Assembly: GCF_003350505.1 (NCBI RefSeq)
Contig: NZ_QQAY01000014.1
Location: 24,001 to 81,667 of the forward strand
Direction: 5' to 3'
Source: Falsibacillus pallidus
GTDB taxonomy: Bacteria > Bacillota > Bacilli > Bacillales > DSM-25281
DNA length: 57,667 bases
Made by a program: the position numbers and the translations under genes. Shown here in pieces: positions 8,569-16,690 of this stretch. Numbering within the stretch: position 1 is the stretch's first letter; every line of letters begins with the position of its first letter. The notes beneath the pieces were generated by a model, which was given only the letters and a program-made list of their open reading frames with translations, ran no database searches and was not told the DNA's origin.

Positions 8569-9471
8569 TCAGTAGGGGAATTCCCCCATGATAAAAGGGA
8601 TCTTTTTGGGAAGGATTGATATCTTTGCCGGTGTTCCATCGTAGACTTCCCCGTCCATGTCTGCTTTCATCGGTTTGTCTGTTTCCACAGAGATTTCCTT
8701 TGCCTGCAGATGAATAATATCCGATTCCTCCAGATCCATATCCGTGGGTTCTTCCTGTGTAATCAAACTTTTAAATAGAGCAAATCCGGCATTCCGGATT
8801 ACAAGGATATCCAAAAGGCCGTCATCTGCACAGATTTTCTTCAGCGGCACTCGGTTGGTTCCGATAAAACAGCCATTCGCTACTAATATCATGACGGCTT
8901 CATCCTCTAAAATCTGTCCATCGTACGTCAAGGTAAATGAAAAAGGACTGGCTTCTTTTACTGTTTGAATCGCACTGATATAATAGCTGATTTTTCCCAG
9001 CAGATTCTTTGATGAAGCGTTTATATTTTCGGATGTATCACTGATTAGGCCGATTCCCCAAAAATTCGAGAAATAGCGGTCATTTACACTTCCGATATCC
9101 ATTTGGACTACCTTTCCGGATGCAGCGAGTTCTGCCGCTGCACCAAGATCCTGTGGAATCTTTAATAACCGGCTGAAGTCATTGCATGTCCCGCCGGGGA
9201 GCACCCCGACCACCGGTGGCGTTTCAAGTTCAGCTACCCCATTAATACATTCATGGACCGTCCCGTCCCCTCCCATAATGAAAAGGACATCATACCGGCT
9301 GCCGAACTCGCGGCAAATCCGCTCCCCATCTCCCGGCTCTTTCGTTTTCATCAGCGTTAATTCATCTAAATGCTCCGCTAATATTGGTACTGCCTGCTGC
9401 AGATTTTTGGCTAAATCCCGATTTCCTGCATTCCCATTGTAAATGAGTAATCCTTTTTTGAATTCTGGCAT
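8569..9471 (-). CDS. Diacylglycerol kinase-like lipid kinase (YtlR/YegS family)
   Basis: A 300-residue soluble kinase of the DAGK catalytic family. The nucleotide-binding motif MGGDGTVHECING is at about 66-78, PGGTCNDFSR at about 92-101, and the C-terminal beta-sandwich contains ADDGLLDILVI and MDGEVYDG. It phosphorylates a lipid or sphingoid-type alcohol in this family; the true substrate is unknown. ATG 9471 has a GAGGAG-type SD upstream. It closely resembles Bacillus YtlR in length and motif spacing. It appears monocistronic, with a strong terminator at its end. Confidence 0.9.
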   Translation of the reverse strand: MPEFKKGLLIYNGNAGNRDLAKNLQQAVPILAEHLDELTLMKTKEPGDGERICREFGSRYDVLFIMGGDGTVHECINGVAELETPPVVGVLPGGTCNDFSRLLKIPQDLGAAAELAASGKVVQMDIGSVNDRYFSNFWGIGLISDTSENINASSKNLLGKISYYISAIQTVKEASPFSFTLTYDGQILEDEAVMILVANGCFIGTNRVPLKKICADDGLLDILVIRNAGFALFKSLITQEEPTDMDLEESDIIHLQAKEISVETDKPMKADMDGEVYDGTPAKISILPKKIPFIMGEFPY

Positions 9472-9593
9472 ACTCGCTTCTCCTCTAAACTCTCGTTTTT
9501 ATTACTGTTTCCGTTTTGCAGTATGCACAAACTTCAAATTAACGCTAAAAAGAAAGAACTGCTAATAGGTGCTTGCTGAATGGTGACTGAAAG

Positions 9594-9643
9594 GGGGCGG
9601 GTGCCTGGCTAAAAGTTGCCTGTCACCCCCCGACTTTTGTCAA
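9594..9643. repeat. Dispersed GTGCCTGTCAC/TTTTGTC palindromic element, copy 1
   Basis: GGGGGCGGGTG...CACCCCCC inverted arms followed by CCGACTTTTGTCAAA. One of at least six related elements in this window (see 12986, 33270, 35690, 39227, 46796, 48067). It lies 65 bp before the first 21-nt array. Confidence 0.65.
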
Positions 9644-9707
9644 ATGGTGCTGTTATATGAATCATTCAGGCTTACGGGGTATAGCGGGAGCGGGGCTGTG
9701 GGCGCTG

Positions 9708-9828
9708 GCGCATAGACTGGGGTTTTTCGCGCATGAACACTATTTTTTGGCGCATTGACGCCATGTTTCCGCGCATAAGAGAAGACCGGCGACGCATAGA
9801 CCGCCAGTTTCCGCGCATAGGGCTGGCG
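9708..9828. repeat. 21-nt phased GCGCATA array A (6 units)
   Basis: The heptamer GCGCATA (variants GCGCATG, GCGCATT, ACGCATA) starts at 9708, 9729, 9750, 9771, 9792 and 9813, every interval exactly 21 nt. The 13-14 nt between heptamers varies, but the base just before each heptamer is always C or G. No stop codon interrupts either the plus frame or one minus frame, because the period is a multiple of three. The gene-free stretch 9472-10277 contains this array, array B and the element at 9594; no gene is supported in it. Confidence 0.93.
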
Positions 9829-10040
9829 CACGAACCCAGATCCCCTCCATTTCCCTGTGCTTTCGCGCCTCCAGCATCCCTGATTGATACTTTTATAGCA
9901 CTTTCTCCTATTTTCACCCTCCAAAATGAAGAATGGGATAGTCCAAATGAGGTTCTCCATCAAATTGTCTCTTTTTCTCTTTTTCCGCGGTGGGATTTCT
10001 ATAGAAACTTGCACTCTTTTTTCATGGTATATAGCCGGTG

Positions 10041-10166
10041 GCGCATAGGGAACCGGTTCTGGCGCATGAGCAACGTTCTTTCGCGCATAGCCGGTGGATT
10101 CCGGCGCATAAGAGAAGCAAAGCGGCGCATAGACCGCCAGTTTCCGCGCATTAAGCGTTTGATCTA
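10041..10166. repeat. 21-nt phased GCGCATA array B (6 units)
   Basis: GCGCAT starts at 10041, 10062, 10083, 10104, 10125 and 10146, again all exactly 21 nt apart. Units 4-6 match units 4-6 of array A almost base for base (the GCGCATAAGAGAAG unit followed by the AGACCGCCAGTTTCC unit), although the arrays are 333 bp apart and not in the same phase. This suggests duplication or gene conversion between arrays. Confidence 0.93.
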
Positions 10167-10240
10167 AGGGGAATCAGTGTGGTTATTGTGCTTTTTAAGA
10201 CAGTTTCTTCCTCCATGAACACCTTATACTCGAAAAAAAG

Positions 10241-10268
10241 AAAAAACTGCCCGTTTGGATATGGGCAG
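10241..10268 (-). terminator. Terminator of the 94-residue gene
   Basis: On the minus strand CTGCCC/GGGCAG stem with 10-nt loop, then T6. Confidence 0.8.
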
Positions 10269-10277
10269 CCATTATTA

Positions 10278-10562
10278 TTATGCTGGATATTCTTCATCTT
10301 GATTGATTTTCATGATGGCATTATAAGCGAGCGCCATCCTTCCTTTGATGTAGGATTCGGGGTCATAGGATATATTCTCCCCTTTTACCTTTTTGATTTC
10401 CATATCCGCAAACATGCCGAGCGTCCTGCAGATGTGATCGAGCGCTTGCTTCAATACTTTTTCATCCTCATAGAACTGTCTGCTCATGCACATGTAGGAA
10501 ATCTCGTCAGCCTGCCTTCTGATATCTTTCAGCGTCTCTAAATCAAACATGCTCTTATTCAC
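10278..10562 (-). CDS. Hypothetical protein, 94 residues
   Basis: Soluble, charged, largely helical protein with two cysteines (in SYMCMSRQ and DHICRTLG). I do not recognise the family. The GTG start at 10562 follows a GGGGGGAT SD; the internal ATG four codons later has no good SD. It has its own terminator and lies between the array region and another small gene on the same strand. Codon usage and a clean SD/terminator pair support a real gene. Confidence 0.7.
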   Translation of the reverse strand: MNKSMFDLETLKDIRRQADEISYMCMSRQFYEDEKVLKQALDHICRTLGMFADMEIKKVKGENISYDPESYIKGRMALAYNAIMKINQDEEYPA

Positions 10563-10610
10563 CGGCCATCCCCCCTATTCTATGTATATCGCAAAAGGGG
10601 CAGAAATATG

Positions 10611-10643
10611 AAAAAACAGAGCTCCTAAGATTTCGGGCTCTGT
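10611..10643 (-). terminator. Terminator of the 49-residue gene
   Basis: Minus-strand stem ACAGAGC/GCTCTGT followed by T6. Confidence 0.78.
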
Positions 10644-10651
10644 CGAATGAA

Positions 10652-10801
10652 TCAAGAATTCGGTTCAGCGAAGCTTGGGATTCGCTTCATCTCATCTAAA
10701 GATTTTCTTAATTCCAGTCTAGATTTTGTTTTTGAAATTTTCACACCGATTTTTCCAAGCTGGGAAATCACGCGTTTTACTTGATCATGATCTCTTTTCA
10801 A
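10652..10801 (-). CDS. Small basic protein, 49 residues
   Basis: Predicted product begins MKRDHDQVKRVISQLGKIGV and is rich in Lys and Arg, probably a single helix-rich domain. Start TTG 10801 is chosen because GAGGTGG lies 6 nt upstream; the frame is open further upstream but has no SD for the earlier ATG at 10867. It is followed directly by a Rho-independent terminator. Function unknown. A basic protein of this size could bind nucleic acid, but no motif proves it. Confidence 0.6.
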   Translation of the reverse strand: MKRDHDQVKRVISQLGKIGVKISKTKSRLELRKSLDEMKRIPSFAEPNS

Positions 10802-11037
10802 GAAAGACCACCTCTTCAATTTTGATGTCCAATGACATAGTTTTATTTTACCTAAAATACTAGACAATGAATATAGATATTTCCGACTTATTTCATGATT
10901 ATCTCTTCCCTACTTTATTACGGGTTAAACGCTATAAGGTTTCAAATTTTTAAACTATTTTTTTAATAGGCTGAGATATCTTCTGTCACTATCATCCCAG
11001 ATGAATATTAAATTTTTCTTAAAGCAGTCTAAATTTA

Positions 11038-11943
11038 TTATAAATCCATCCCTTGGTATCTCTTAAACTTCCGGTCAAAGAATTGCTGAAGGCCGCTGCT
11101 GATGAGCGAAAATGTAAAAATAGTTACTGCAATGGCGATGACGCCGGTAAATGGAATCCAAGCATGGGACCAAATATGTTCAAGGATATTGATAAAGAAT
11201 GTCGGCCAAGCATTAGACGTATTCACCGCATCATAGCCTCCCCCGAGCTGGGAAACAAATTTGAGGCTGATGTAAATCCTTACAACGCCAAGCTGAGCGA
11301 TTAAAAATAGAATGCGGCCGATATCAGAAAAGAACTGGATCAACACATGTGGCTGAAGCGGCGGCCAGTAATATGTCCGGAGCATCTTCCAATTGGAGCA
11401 TCCGGAAACCACTCCTGATTCCACATATGGCTTTTTGGAAATTCCCACGAGTGTCTTGTAAAAGATGTCTGCAACCCTGCCGACATCGACCAAGGCAATG
11501 ACAATCATAAACCAGAGCGTCCTATCTTCTGAGAATACGATGAATGGGATGCCCAATAGAAGCGCCAGGAAAAAGATTGGCGGCATATAAGAGAATAGGC
11601 GGTTCCAGATGTTCAGCAAGTATCTTGCCGGCTTAAAGTAAAAGCTCCCCACCCCGAGCGGGATAGCCAGTATGTATCTCATTATTGCAATGCCCAATAC
11701 CGTCAAAAGCGTTTCTTTCGTTCCAAGCAGGAGCCTGCTCAAAAGATCGACGCCCTTTTGGTCCGAGCCTATCGGAAATTGCTTTGATGGCTCATAAGGC
11801 GGCAGAGAAAAGCTTCCATCTTCTTGTTTCATCATGACATGCTCCTTCAATGAAGTATCCACAAAAGGAAGATACGGAGCAGCAATGGCCGTGATGATGA
11901 GCATGATCAGTAATATGCAGCCTGCAGCGAGCGACCGATTCAT
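11038..11943 (-). CDS. ABC transporter permease, dipeptide/oligopeptide type (DppC-like)
   Basis: Inner-membrane permease of about 301 residues with roughly six membrane segments and the periplasmic/extracytoplasmic region near the N-terminus typical of DppC/OppC. ATG 11943 overlaps the stop of the upstream permease as ATGA, so the two are translationally coupled. No ATPase or substrate-binding gene is in the neighbourhood, unlike normal opp/dpp operons. The transporter must either borrow components encoded elsewhere or be a remnant. Substrate not determinable. The 168 bp between this gene and the 10652 gene holds nothing recognisable. Confidence 0.85.
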   Translation of the reverse strand: MNRSLAAGCILLIMLIITAIAAPYLPFVDTSLKEHVMMKQEDGSFSLPPYEPSKQFPIGSDQKGVDLLSRLLLGTKETLLTVLGIAIMRYILAIPLGVGSFYFKPARYLLNIWNRLFSYMPPIFFLALLLGIPFIVFSEDRTLWFMIVIALVDVGRVADIFYKTLVGISKKPYVESGVVSGCSNWKMLRTYYWPPLQPHVLIQFFSDIGRILFLIAQLGVVRIYISLKFVSQLGGGYDAVNTSNAWPTFFINILEHIWSHAWIPFTGVIAIAVTIFTFSLISSGLQQFFDRKFKRYQGMDL

Positions 11944-12893
11944 ATCGATTCCCCCTTTTCTTCCACAGGGTCGACCATCGCCTTGCATAGTTGGGCAATC
12001 AAATTGGATAGGAAGATAATGATTGTAAAGAACAAAGTAAATCCTACTGCGGAAATGACATTAACCTCCATACTCCCGCCCACTTGGAAGCTTGATCCTC
12101 TCCTGACGGATTCAAAGAAGTAATAAGCTGCCCCTCTGAAGTCAGTCAGTTTTTCCACTATAAATAGATTTGATAACACATAGAGTGTAATCGTATTGGA
12201 ATGTGTCAGGATCTTGGAGGCTGAATTCTTCAATATATGGACGTACAAAATCTTAGTGCTGGAAATCCCCTTGGATTTGGCTGTTCGAATATAATCCATT
12301 CCCTGTTCATCACTTAAACTTGTATTTGTGATATTTGCGACATAGAAAATCGGGTAGATAGCCAGGAAAATTGTGGCCATTACAAAGTTTTCAAATTTAT
12401 CGCTCCCAAACAGGTCGACGTGGAAAAACAGACCTTTGCTGTAAAGGTACATCAACCCGATTTGAAGAAAAATGATGACAAACAAATCCGGAAGGGATAA
12501 AAAGAACCAAGTAGTCCCATTTCCGAGAAAGCCATTCTTCTTGCCCTTCAACCGGAAATCCAATACCCCTTTTGCTACGCCTAGAAAATACCCGGCAATC
12601 AATGCCGGGATGACGACCAGCAAGCTTTTCTTCACTTTATCTTTGATATGGTGGAATAGCGTTTCCGATGGATTGTAATCCCCCAATCCATTATGTTCTT
12701 TTATGTATTGAAAAAAATTCTCTATATTTTGTATGTGCTGTGCAATCGTGTAGTGATAGTCAGCTGAAATGAACTGTCCTCCCTGCCCTGTCTTATAAAC
12801 AGCCTCTGTCGGCATGAATACAATCAACAGGAACAAGCATGTGGTAACCAGCCACAAAAAAAGCTGAACCCCTATTTTCTTTATATAAATCAA
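11940..12893 (-). CDS. ABC transporter permease, dipeptide/oligopeptide type (DppB-like)
   Basis: Permease of about 317 residues. A first membrane segment (IGVQLFLWLVTTCLFLLIVF) is followed by an external loop of about 75 residues and five further membrane segments. The EAA-like coupling helix reads MDYIRTAKSKGISSTKILYVH. TTG 12893 follows AGGGGGAG by about 6 nt; the 63 additional upstream codons run through a palindromic repeat and are unlikely to be translated. Forms an orphan pair with the downstream permease. Confidence 0.83.
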   Translation of the reverse strand: MIYIKKIGVQLFLWLVTTCLFLLIVFMPTEAVYKTGQGGQFISADYHYTIAQHIQNIENFFQYIKEHNGLGDYNPSETLFHHIKDKVKKSLLVVIPALIAGYFLGVAKGVLDFRLKGKKNGFLGNGTTWFFLSLPDLFVIIFLQIGLMYLYSKGLFFHVDLFGSDKFENFVMATIFLAIYPIFYVANITNTSLSDEQGMDYIRTAKSKGISSTKILYVHILKNSASKILTHSNTITLYVLSNLFIVEKLTDFRGAAYYFFESVRRGSSFQVGGSMEVNVISAVGFTLFFTIIIFLSNLIAQLCKAMVDPVEEKGESI

Positions 12894-12985
12894 ACCCGCT
12901 CCCCCTGCCCTCTCTTTCAAGATATTACCAGAATAACAGAAATCAATTTTAAAAAGAACTAATTTTCGTATTTTTCTATTTATTA

Positions 12986-13026
12986 GACAAAAGTCGGGTC
13001 GTGACAGGCACGACCCGACTTTTGTC
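12986..13026. repeat. Dispersed palindromic element, copy 2 (perfect 18-bp arms)
   Basis: GACAAAAGTCGGGTCGTG, loop ACAGG, then the exact reverse complement. It contains the family core GTGACAGGCAC and ends in CTTTTGTC. It lies 3 bp beyond the end of the tcyP-like gene and may also act as its terminator. Confidence 0.9.
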
Positions 13027-13029
13027 GAT

Positions 13030-14415
13030 TTATATTCCAACTTCTTCTGCGGCTCCATTGTAGACATCCAGGTCGAGTTCATTGTTGACTTTGCTTGTAA
13101 TGACTCCTGATGTCATGGCCCCGCTGACATTAAGTGCAGTCCGCCCCATATCGATCAGCGGTTCGATCGAGATCAAAAGCCCCGCCAGCGCAACAGGCAG
13201 GTTTAAGGCAGACAGGACGAGGATGGCAGCGAACGTCGCTCCTCCTCCCACGCCCGCGACACCGAATGAGCTGACAGCCACTACGGCTATTACAGTAAAG
13301 ATGAAGGATGGTGTAAACGGATCGATGCCGACGGTCGGGGCTATCATGACGGCAAGCATCGCCGGATATATCCCTGCACAGCCATTTTGGCCGATCGTCA
13401 ATCCGAATGAACCCGACAGGTTGGCAATTCCTTCAGAAACACCAAGGTGCTTTGTCTGCGTACTTATATTCAACGGAAGTGTACCCGCACTCGATCTGGA
13501 CGTGAAGGCAAATGTAAGGACCGGGAGAACTTTCTTTACGTAAGTGAATGGATTTAAGCCAAATAGACTCAACAAAATTAAATGGATGATAAAGACAACG
13601 AGCAGCGCGACATATGAAGCGATGACGAATTTGCCCAGTTTAACAATGGCATCAAAATCGCTTGTTGCAACAGCCTTTGTCATGATGGCCAGCACCCCGT
13701 ACGGAGTCAGGCGTAATACAAGCGTGACAACCCTCATAACTATAGAATAGATGGAATCGACCAGACCCTTGAATTGGTCTGCCTGGGCAGGCTCTTTCCG
13801 TTTGACCCCTAAATAAGCAAGGCCGATAATCGCCGCAAAGATTACGACAGCAATCGTTGAAGTCGGTCTCTGGCCAGTGAAATCAAGGAAAGGATTGGCC
13901 GGCAGAAGCTGAAGGACTTTACTCGGAAAGCTTTGATCCTGAATTTGGGTATACGTTTGTTCAAGCTGCTGTCCTCTTAGCTGCTCCGCATCCCCTCCGT
14001 GTATCTGGACTGCTTCAAGATTAAATCCGAATGCAGTGCTGATTCCGACGGCTGCAGAGACAGCTGTCGTGCCGATCAGCAGCAGCAAAATCAGACCCGC
14101 GATCCTTCCGAGATTTTTCGTCAGCTTCAGTTTTGTAAAAGCAGAAAGAATAGAAATGAAGACAAGAGGCATCGTGACCATTTGCAGCAGCTTTACATAT
14201 CCGTATCCGACCACATTGTACCAATCCATGGAAAGCGAGAGTTCATCAGATGTTTTGCCGTAAATCCAATGAAGGACAAAACCAAATACAAGACCCAGCC
14301 CCAGTGCAGTGAAGACCCTTTTTGAAAAAGAAATCCGCTTCCTCTGCATATAGACCAGGACGCCGGCAAGAATCAGAAAGGCCAAGATGTTGAGTACCAC
14401 AAACCATTCGTTCAT
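13030..14415 (-). CDS. tcyP: L-cystine/dicarboxylate-type sodium symporter (TcyP-like)
   Basis: A 461-residue member of the dicarboxylate/amino acid:cation (DAACS) symporter family, with 8 or more membrane segments. Family signatures include MVTMPLVFISILSAF, the serine-rich re-entrant loop FTSRSSAGTLP and the substrate/ion helix SFGVAGVGGGATFAA. Length and the N-terminal MQRKRISFSKRVFTALGLG match Bacillus TcyP, the high-affinity cystine symporter. In B. subtilis tcyP is repressed by CymR; no convincing CymR box is visible by eye upstream. ATG 14415 has a GAGGG-type SD. Confidence 0.9.
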   Translation of the reverse strand: MNEWFVVLNILAFLILAGVLVYMQRKRISFSKRVFTALGLGLVFGFVLHWIYGKTSDELSLSMDWYNVVGYGYVKLLQMVTMPLVFISILSAFTKLKLTKNLGRIAGLILLLLIGTTAVSAAVGISTAFGFNLEAVQIHGGDAEQLRGQQLEQTYTQIQDQSFPSKVLQLLPANPFLDFTGQRPTSTIAVVIFAAIIGLAYLGVKRKEPAQADQFKGLVDSIYSIVMRVVTLVLRLTPYGVLAIMTKAVATSDFDAIVKLGKFVIASYVALLVVFIIHLILLSLFGLNPFTYVKKVLPVLTFAFTSRSSAGTLPLNISTQTKHLGVSEGIANLSGSFGLTIGQNGCAGIYPAMLAVMIAPTVGIDPFTPSFIFTVIAVVAVSSFGVAGVGGGATFAAILVLSALNLPVALAGLLISIEPLIDMGRTALNVSGAMTSGVITSKVNNELDLDVYNGAAEEVGI

Positions 14416-14544
14416 CGTTCATCCCTCCTGCGTGTTTTCAGAAAGCCATGCCTTCTGTATTGAATGTATATGCGCAGGTGTGAGAAAAACTTCCGGATGA
14501 ACAAAAATAAGGGGAATTACCACACACAGGGAAGGGGAAAAAAG

Positions 14545-15276
14545 ATGAGAAAAAACAGCATTTCCTATGATTCTTTCAAATGGAGACATTTGATATGGGG
14601 CATCATTTTTTCATTCCTATTAGTCCCGATCGCTTCTTCTTTATTGGCTGAAATTCTTTTTACAAGCGGAAAATGGCTCCTGCCTGGAATAGATGGCCTA
14701 TCCGCCTATGCCCTTGACCGTCTTCAAACGGCTGCCATTTCTTTATTTCAAATGCTTGGGGCATGTCTGTTCCTGCTATTCTATGGTCCTATGAAGAAAC
14801 TGATTCGGCCGGTATTATCGCTCAAGCCTCTCCGGATGAAAAAAACGTACCTGCTCATCTTCGGATTAATGATTGCAACCTATCTTATGGGCTTCCTGAT
14901 TGATTACTTTTTCCCTTCCTCAGCAAAGGATCAGCTGAATGAGTTGAGTCTGGCGCAGGTTTGGGATATGCACCCCGGATTGATTATCCTCACATTCTTA
15001 GCGACTTCCCTGTTCGTCCCTATTTATGAGGAGTTCATTTTCCGTGGAGTCATCCTGACATTTTTTCAATCTAAATATTCTTATTTAACGAGCAGCATCT
15101 TATCCAGCCTTCTATTCGGAATCGCCCATTTCTATTCACTCGGAGTCGTCATTTCTGCTTTTTTCGCAGGCCTCCTTCTTTCGTACCTCTTTAAGAAAAC
15201 CGGCTCCATCACACCCGGAATCCTTTTTCACATGGTAAACAACGCAGCAGTTCTATTTCTGTCGCAATATTTATAA
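14545..15276 (+). CDS. CPBP family intramembrane glutamic endopeptidase
   Basis: About 243 residues with 7-8 membrane segments. It carries the CPBP/Abi (Rce1-like) motifs: EEFIFRG (motif 1, catalytic glutamates), FGIAHF (motif 2) and HMVNNA (motif 3). Members process prenylated or bacteriocin-type peptides or act in immunity to them; the substrate is unknown here. ATG 14545 follows GAAGGGG by 7 nt; the longer frame from 14464 lacks an SD. Divergent from tcyP. Confidence 0.9.
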   Translation: MRKNSISYDSFKWRHLIWGIIFSFLLVPIASSLLAEILFTSGKWLLPGIDGLSAYALDRLQTAAISLFQMLGACLFLLFYGPMKKLIRPVLSLKPLRMKKTYLLIFGLMIATYLMGFLIDYFFPSSAKDQLNELSLAQVWDMHPGLIILTFLATSLFVPIYEEFIFRGVILTFFQSKYSYLTSSILSSLLFGIAHFYSLGVVISAFFAGLLLSYLFKKTGSITPGILFHMVNNAAVLFLSQYL

Positions 15277-15284
15277 ATTTTAGA

Positions 15285-15313
15285 TTATCTTTATATTCCA
15301 CACATGCTATAAT
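15285..15313 (+). promoter_or_regulatory. Candidate promoter of the MFS attenuator transcript
   Basis: TTATCT (15285-15290), 17-nt spacer, TATAAT (15308-15313). The -10 is consensus and the -35 is weak. Confidence 0.5.
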
Positions 15314-15354
15314 TCTTTTGTTATTAAACTTACATTTTATTGGAGGAAATACTT

Positions 15355-15402
15355 ATGCAAAAAACACTATCCATTCTTGAAACTGGAGTGGCTAAAATCT
15401 AA
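15355..15402 (+). CDS. Leader peptide, 15 residues, upstream of MFS transporter
   Basis: ATG 15355 to TAA 15402 encodes MQKTLSILETGVAKI, preceded by a strong SD (TTGGAGGA) at proper spacing. Its 3' half overlaps the left arm of a hairpin whose right arm can alternatively pair with the SD of the MFS gene. That is the layout of drug-responsive translation attenuators such as those before erm and some efflux genes. Inference only; no stalling motif is recognised. Confidence 0.65.
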   Translation: MQKTLSILETGVAKI

Positions 15403-15477
15403 TCGATCCTAAAACACTCCGGTTTCTCAAAATCTTTTACGTATCGGATTAATTTGAGAAAGTTGGAGAATACATTG
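15380..15477 (+). promoter_or_regulatory. Translation-attenuator hairpins sequestering the MFS ribosome binding site
   Basis: Structure 1: AAACTGGAGTG (15380-15390) pairs with CACTCCGGTTT (15415-15425). Structure 2: CTCC..TTTCTCAAA (15417-15431) pairs with TTTGAGAAA..GGAG (15453-15468), burying the GGAG SD of the MFS gene. The right arm of structure 1 is the left arm of structure 2, so they exclude each other. Which one a stalled ribosome on the leader peptide favours cannot be decided by eye. Confidence 0.7.
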
Positions 15478-16686
15478 AAAAAGCATACTCTCGCATCGCA
15501 TAATATCAACATTTTATTTTGGTCCCAATTCTTTGGGACGATCAGTTTTATACAGCCGGTATTGACCCTTTTTTATATGGAAAGAGGATTGACGGAAGCA
15601 AACATTTTGGTCGTATTGATGTTTTGGAGCGGCGGTGTCTTGCTCGGGGAAGTACCGACAGGCGTTTTCGCTGACAGATTTGGTCCAAAGGCCTCATTTA
15701 TCACTGGCGCTTTTGTGAAAATGGCAAGCATATCGATCCTCTTCTTTGCGGATAATATTGGGCTGTTCTGTTTATACAGCGCCATAAACGGGATTTCCGT
15801 CACGTTCTTCTCAGGGGCCGATGAGGCTCTGATTTACGAGTCATTGAAAAAGTCAGATGAACAAAACCTTATGGATTCTGCCATGGGAAAAATTCAATCA
15901 GCCGGTTTCATCTCCATGATTGCAGCCGTACTATTTGGGTCTTACATGGCAAGGGATTTGCAGAATGAACAATTCATCCTTCTGATTGCTCTAGGGTTAT
16001 GCTTTCAGGTAGTTGAGGTGATCTTTCTGTTCTTCTTGAAAAACCCATCCGATCACCTTCATTACCGGGAGAATCCTTTCACACAAGTCGCTGAAGGAAT
16101 GAAAGCCATCAAAAAGGCTCCGCAGCTTCTTGTGATGTTTTTAAACGTGACACTTGTTTTCATTCCGGCTGGAGCAGTGTTTAAAAACTTTGATCAGCCA
16201 TTTCTAAAGGATGCTGGCCTCCCTGTTGAATGGATTGGCGTCATGTATGCCCTATCGGCTTTGATGGGATTTTTCGCTTCGAGATCCATTCATTTAATGA
16301 CCAAGCGCTTTTCACGCGTATTTTTAATGAACGCGACAGGGCTTCTTGCAGTAGGCGGCCTCGTACTGGCAGCTTCTCTCGGTGATATTTTATGGACTGC
16401 GCTCGGTGCTTTTTTTCTACTGACATTCGTCAGGGCCGTGCGCTATCCAATTTACGCGCAGCTCAGCAATGATTTGATTCCGTCAGAAGTCAGGGCTACC
16501 ACCATATCCCTGCTGTCAATCCTTGATTCCGTCTGCGATTTGGTGATATTCGGTTCCCTGACCGGATTGGCTGTCATGGGATTGCCAAAGCTTTTCTTCG
16601 CCTGTGCTGCCATCACTTTGATTGGAACCCTGCTTCCGATTCGTGCTGCTGCACAGAGGTCATTGAGTAAAAAAGCTATATCTTAA
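15475..16686 (+). CDS. MFS transporter (drug efflux type)
   Basis: About 403 residues with 12 predicted membrane segments. The loop 2-3 motif reads GEVPTGVFADRFGPKASF, the MFS motif A variant. The protein resembles multidrug or macrolide-type exporters, which fits the attenuator in front of it. TTG 15475 is chosen since GGAG lies 6 nt upstream; TTG 15454 would lie inside the sequestering stem. A terminator follows the stop. Confidence 0.88.
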   Translation: MKKHTLASHNINILFWSQFFGTISFIQPVLTLFYMERGLTEANILVVLMFWSGGVLLGEVPTGVFADRFGPKASFITGAFVKMASISILFFADNIGLFCLYSAINGISVTFFSGADEALIYESLKKSDEQNLMDSAMGKIQSAGFISMIAAVLFGSYMARDLQNEQFILLIALGLCFQVVEVIFLFFLKNPSDHLHYRENPFTQVAEGMKAIKKAPQLLVMFLNVTLVFIPAGAVFKNFDQPFLKDAGLPVEWIGVMYALSALMGFFASRSIHLMTKRFSRVFLMNATGLLAVGGLVLAASLGDILWTALGAFFLLTFVRAVRYPIYAQLSNDLIPSEVRATTISLLSILDSVCDLVIFGSLTGLAVMGLPKLFFACAAITLIGTLLPIRAAAQRSLSKKAIS

Positions 16687-16690
16687 AACG

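Noticed and set aside
9640-10014. 124-residue minus-strand ORF with YARKxxV-type heptads
   Set aside because: Its repeats are a by-product of the 21-nt DNA period. No good SD, and both strands and several frames are open over the arrays.
9708-10166. CRISPR array
   Set aside because: The constant part is only 7 nt and the period 21 nt; CRISPR repeats are 23 nt or longer with spacers of similar length, and no cas gene is present.
9733-10167. 144-residue plus-strand ORF with RI-containing heptads
   Set aside because: Spans arrays A and B; the same explanation applies. No SD, and the unrelated region between the arrays has no coding character.
10179-10541. 120-residue plus-strand ORF
   Set aside because: Antisense to the 94-residue gene and through its terminator; no SD.
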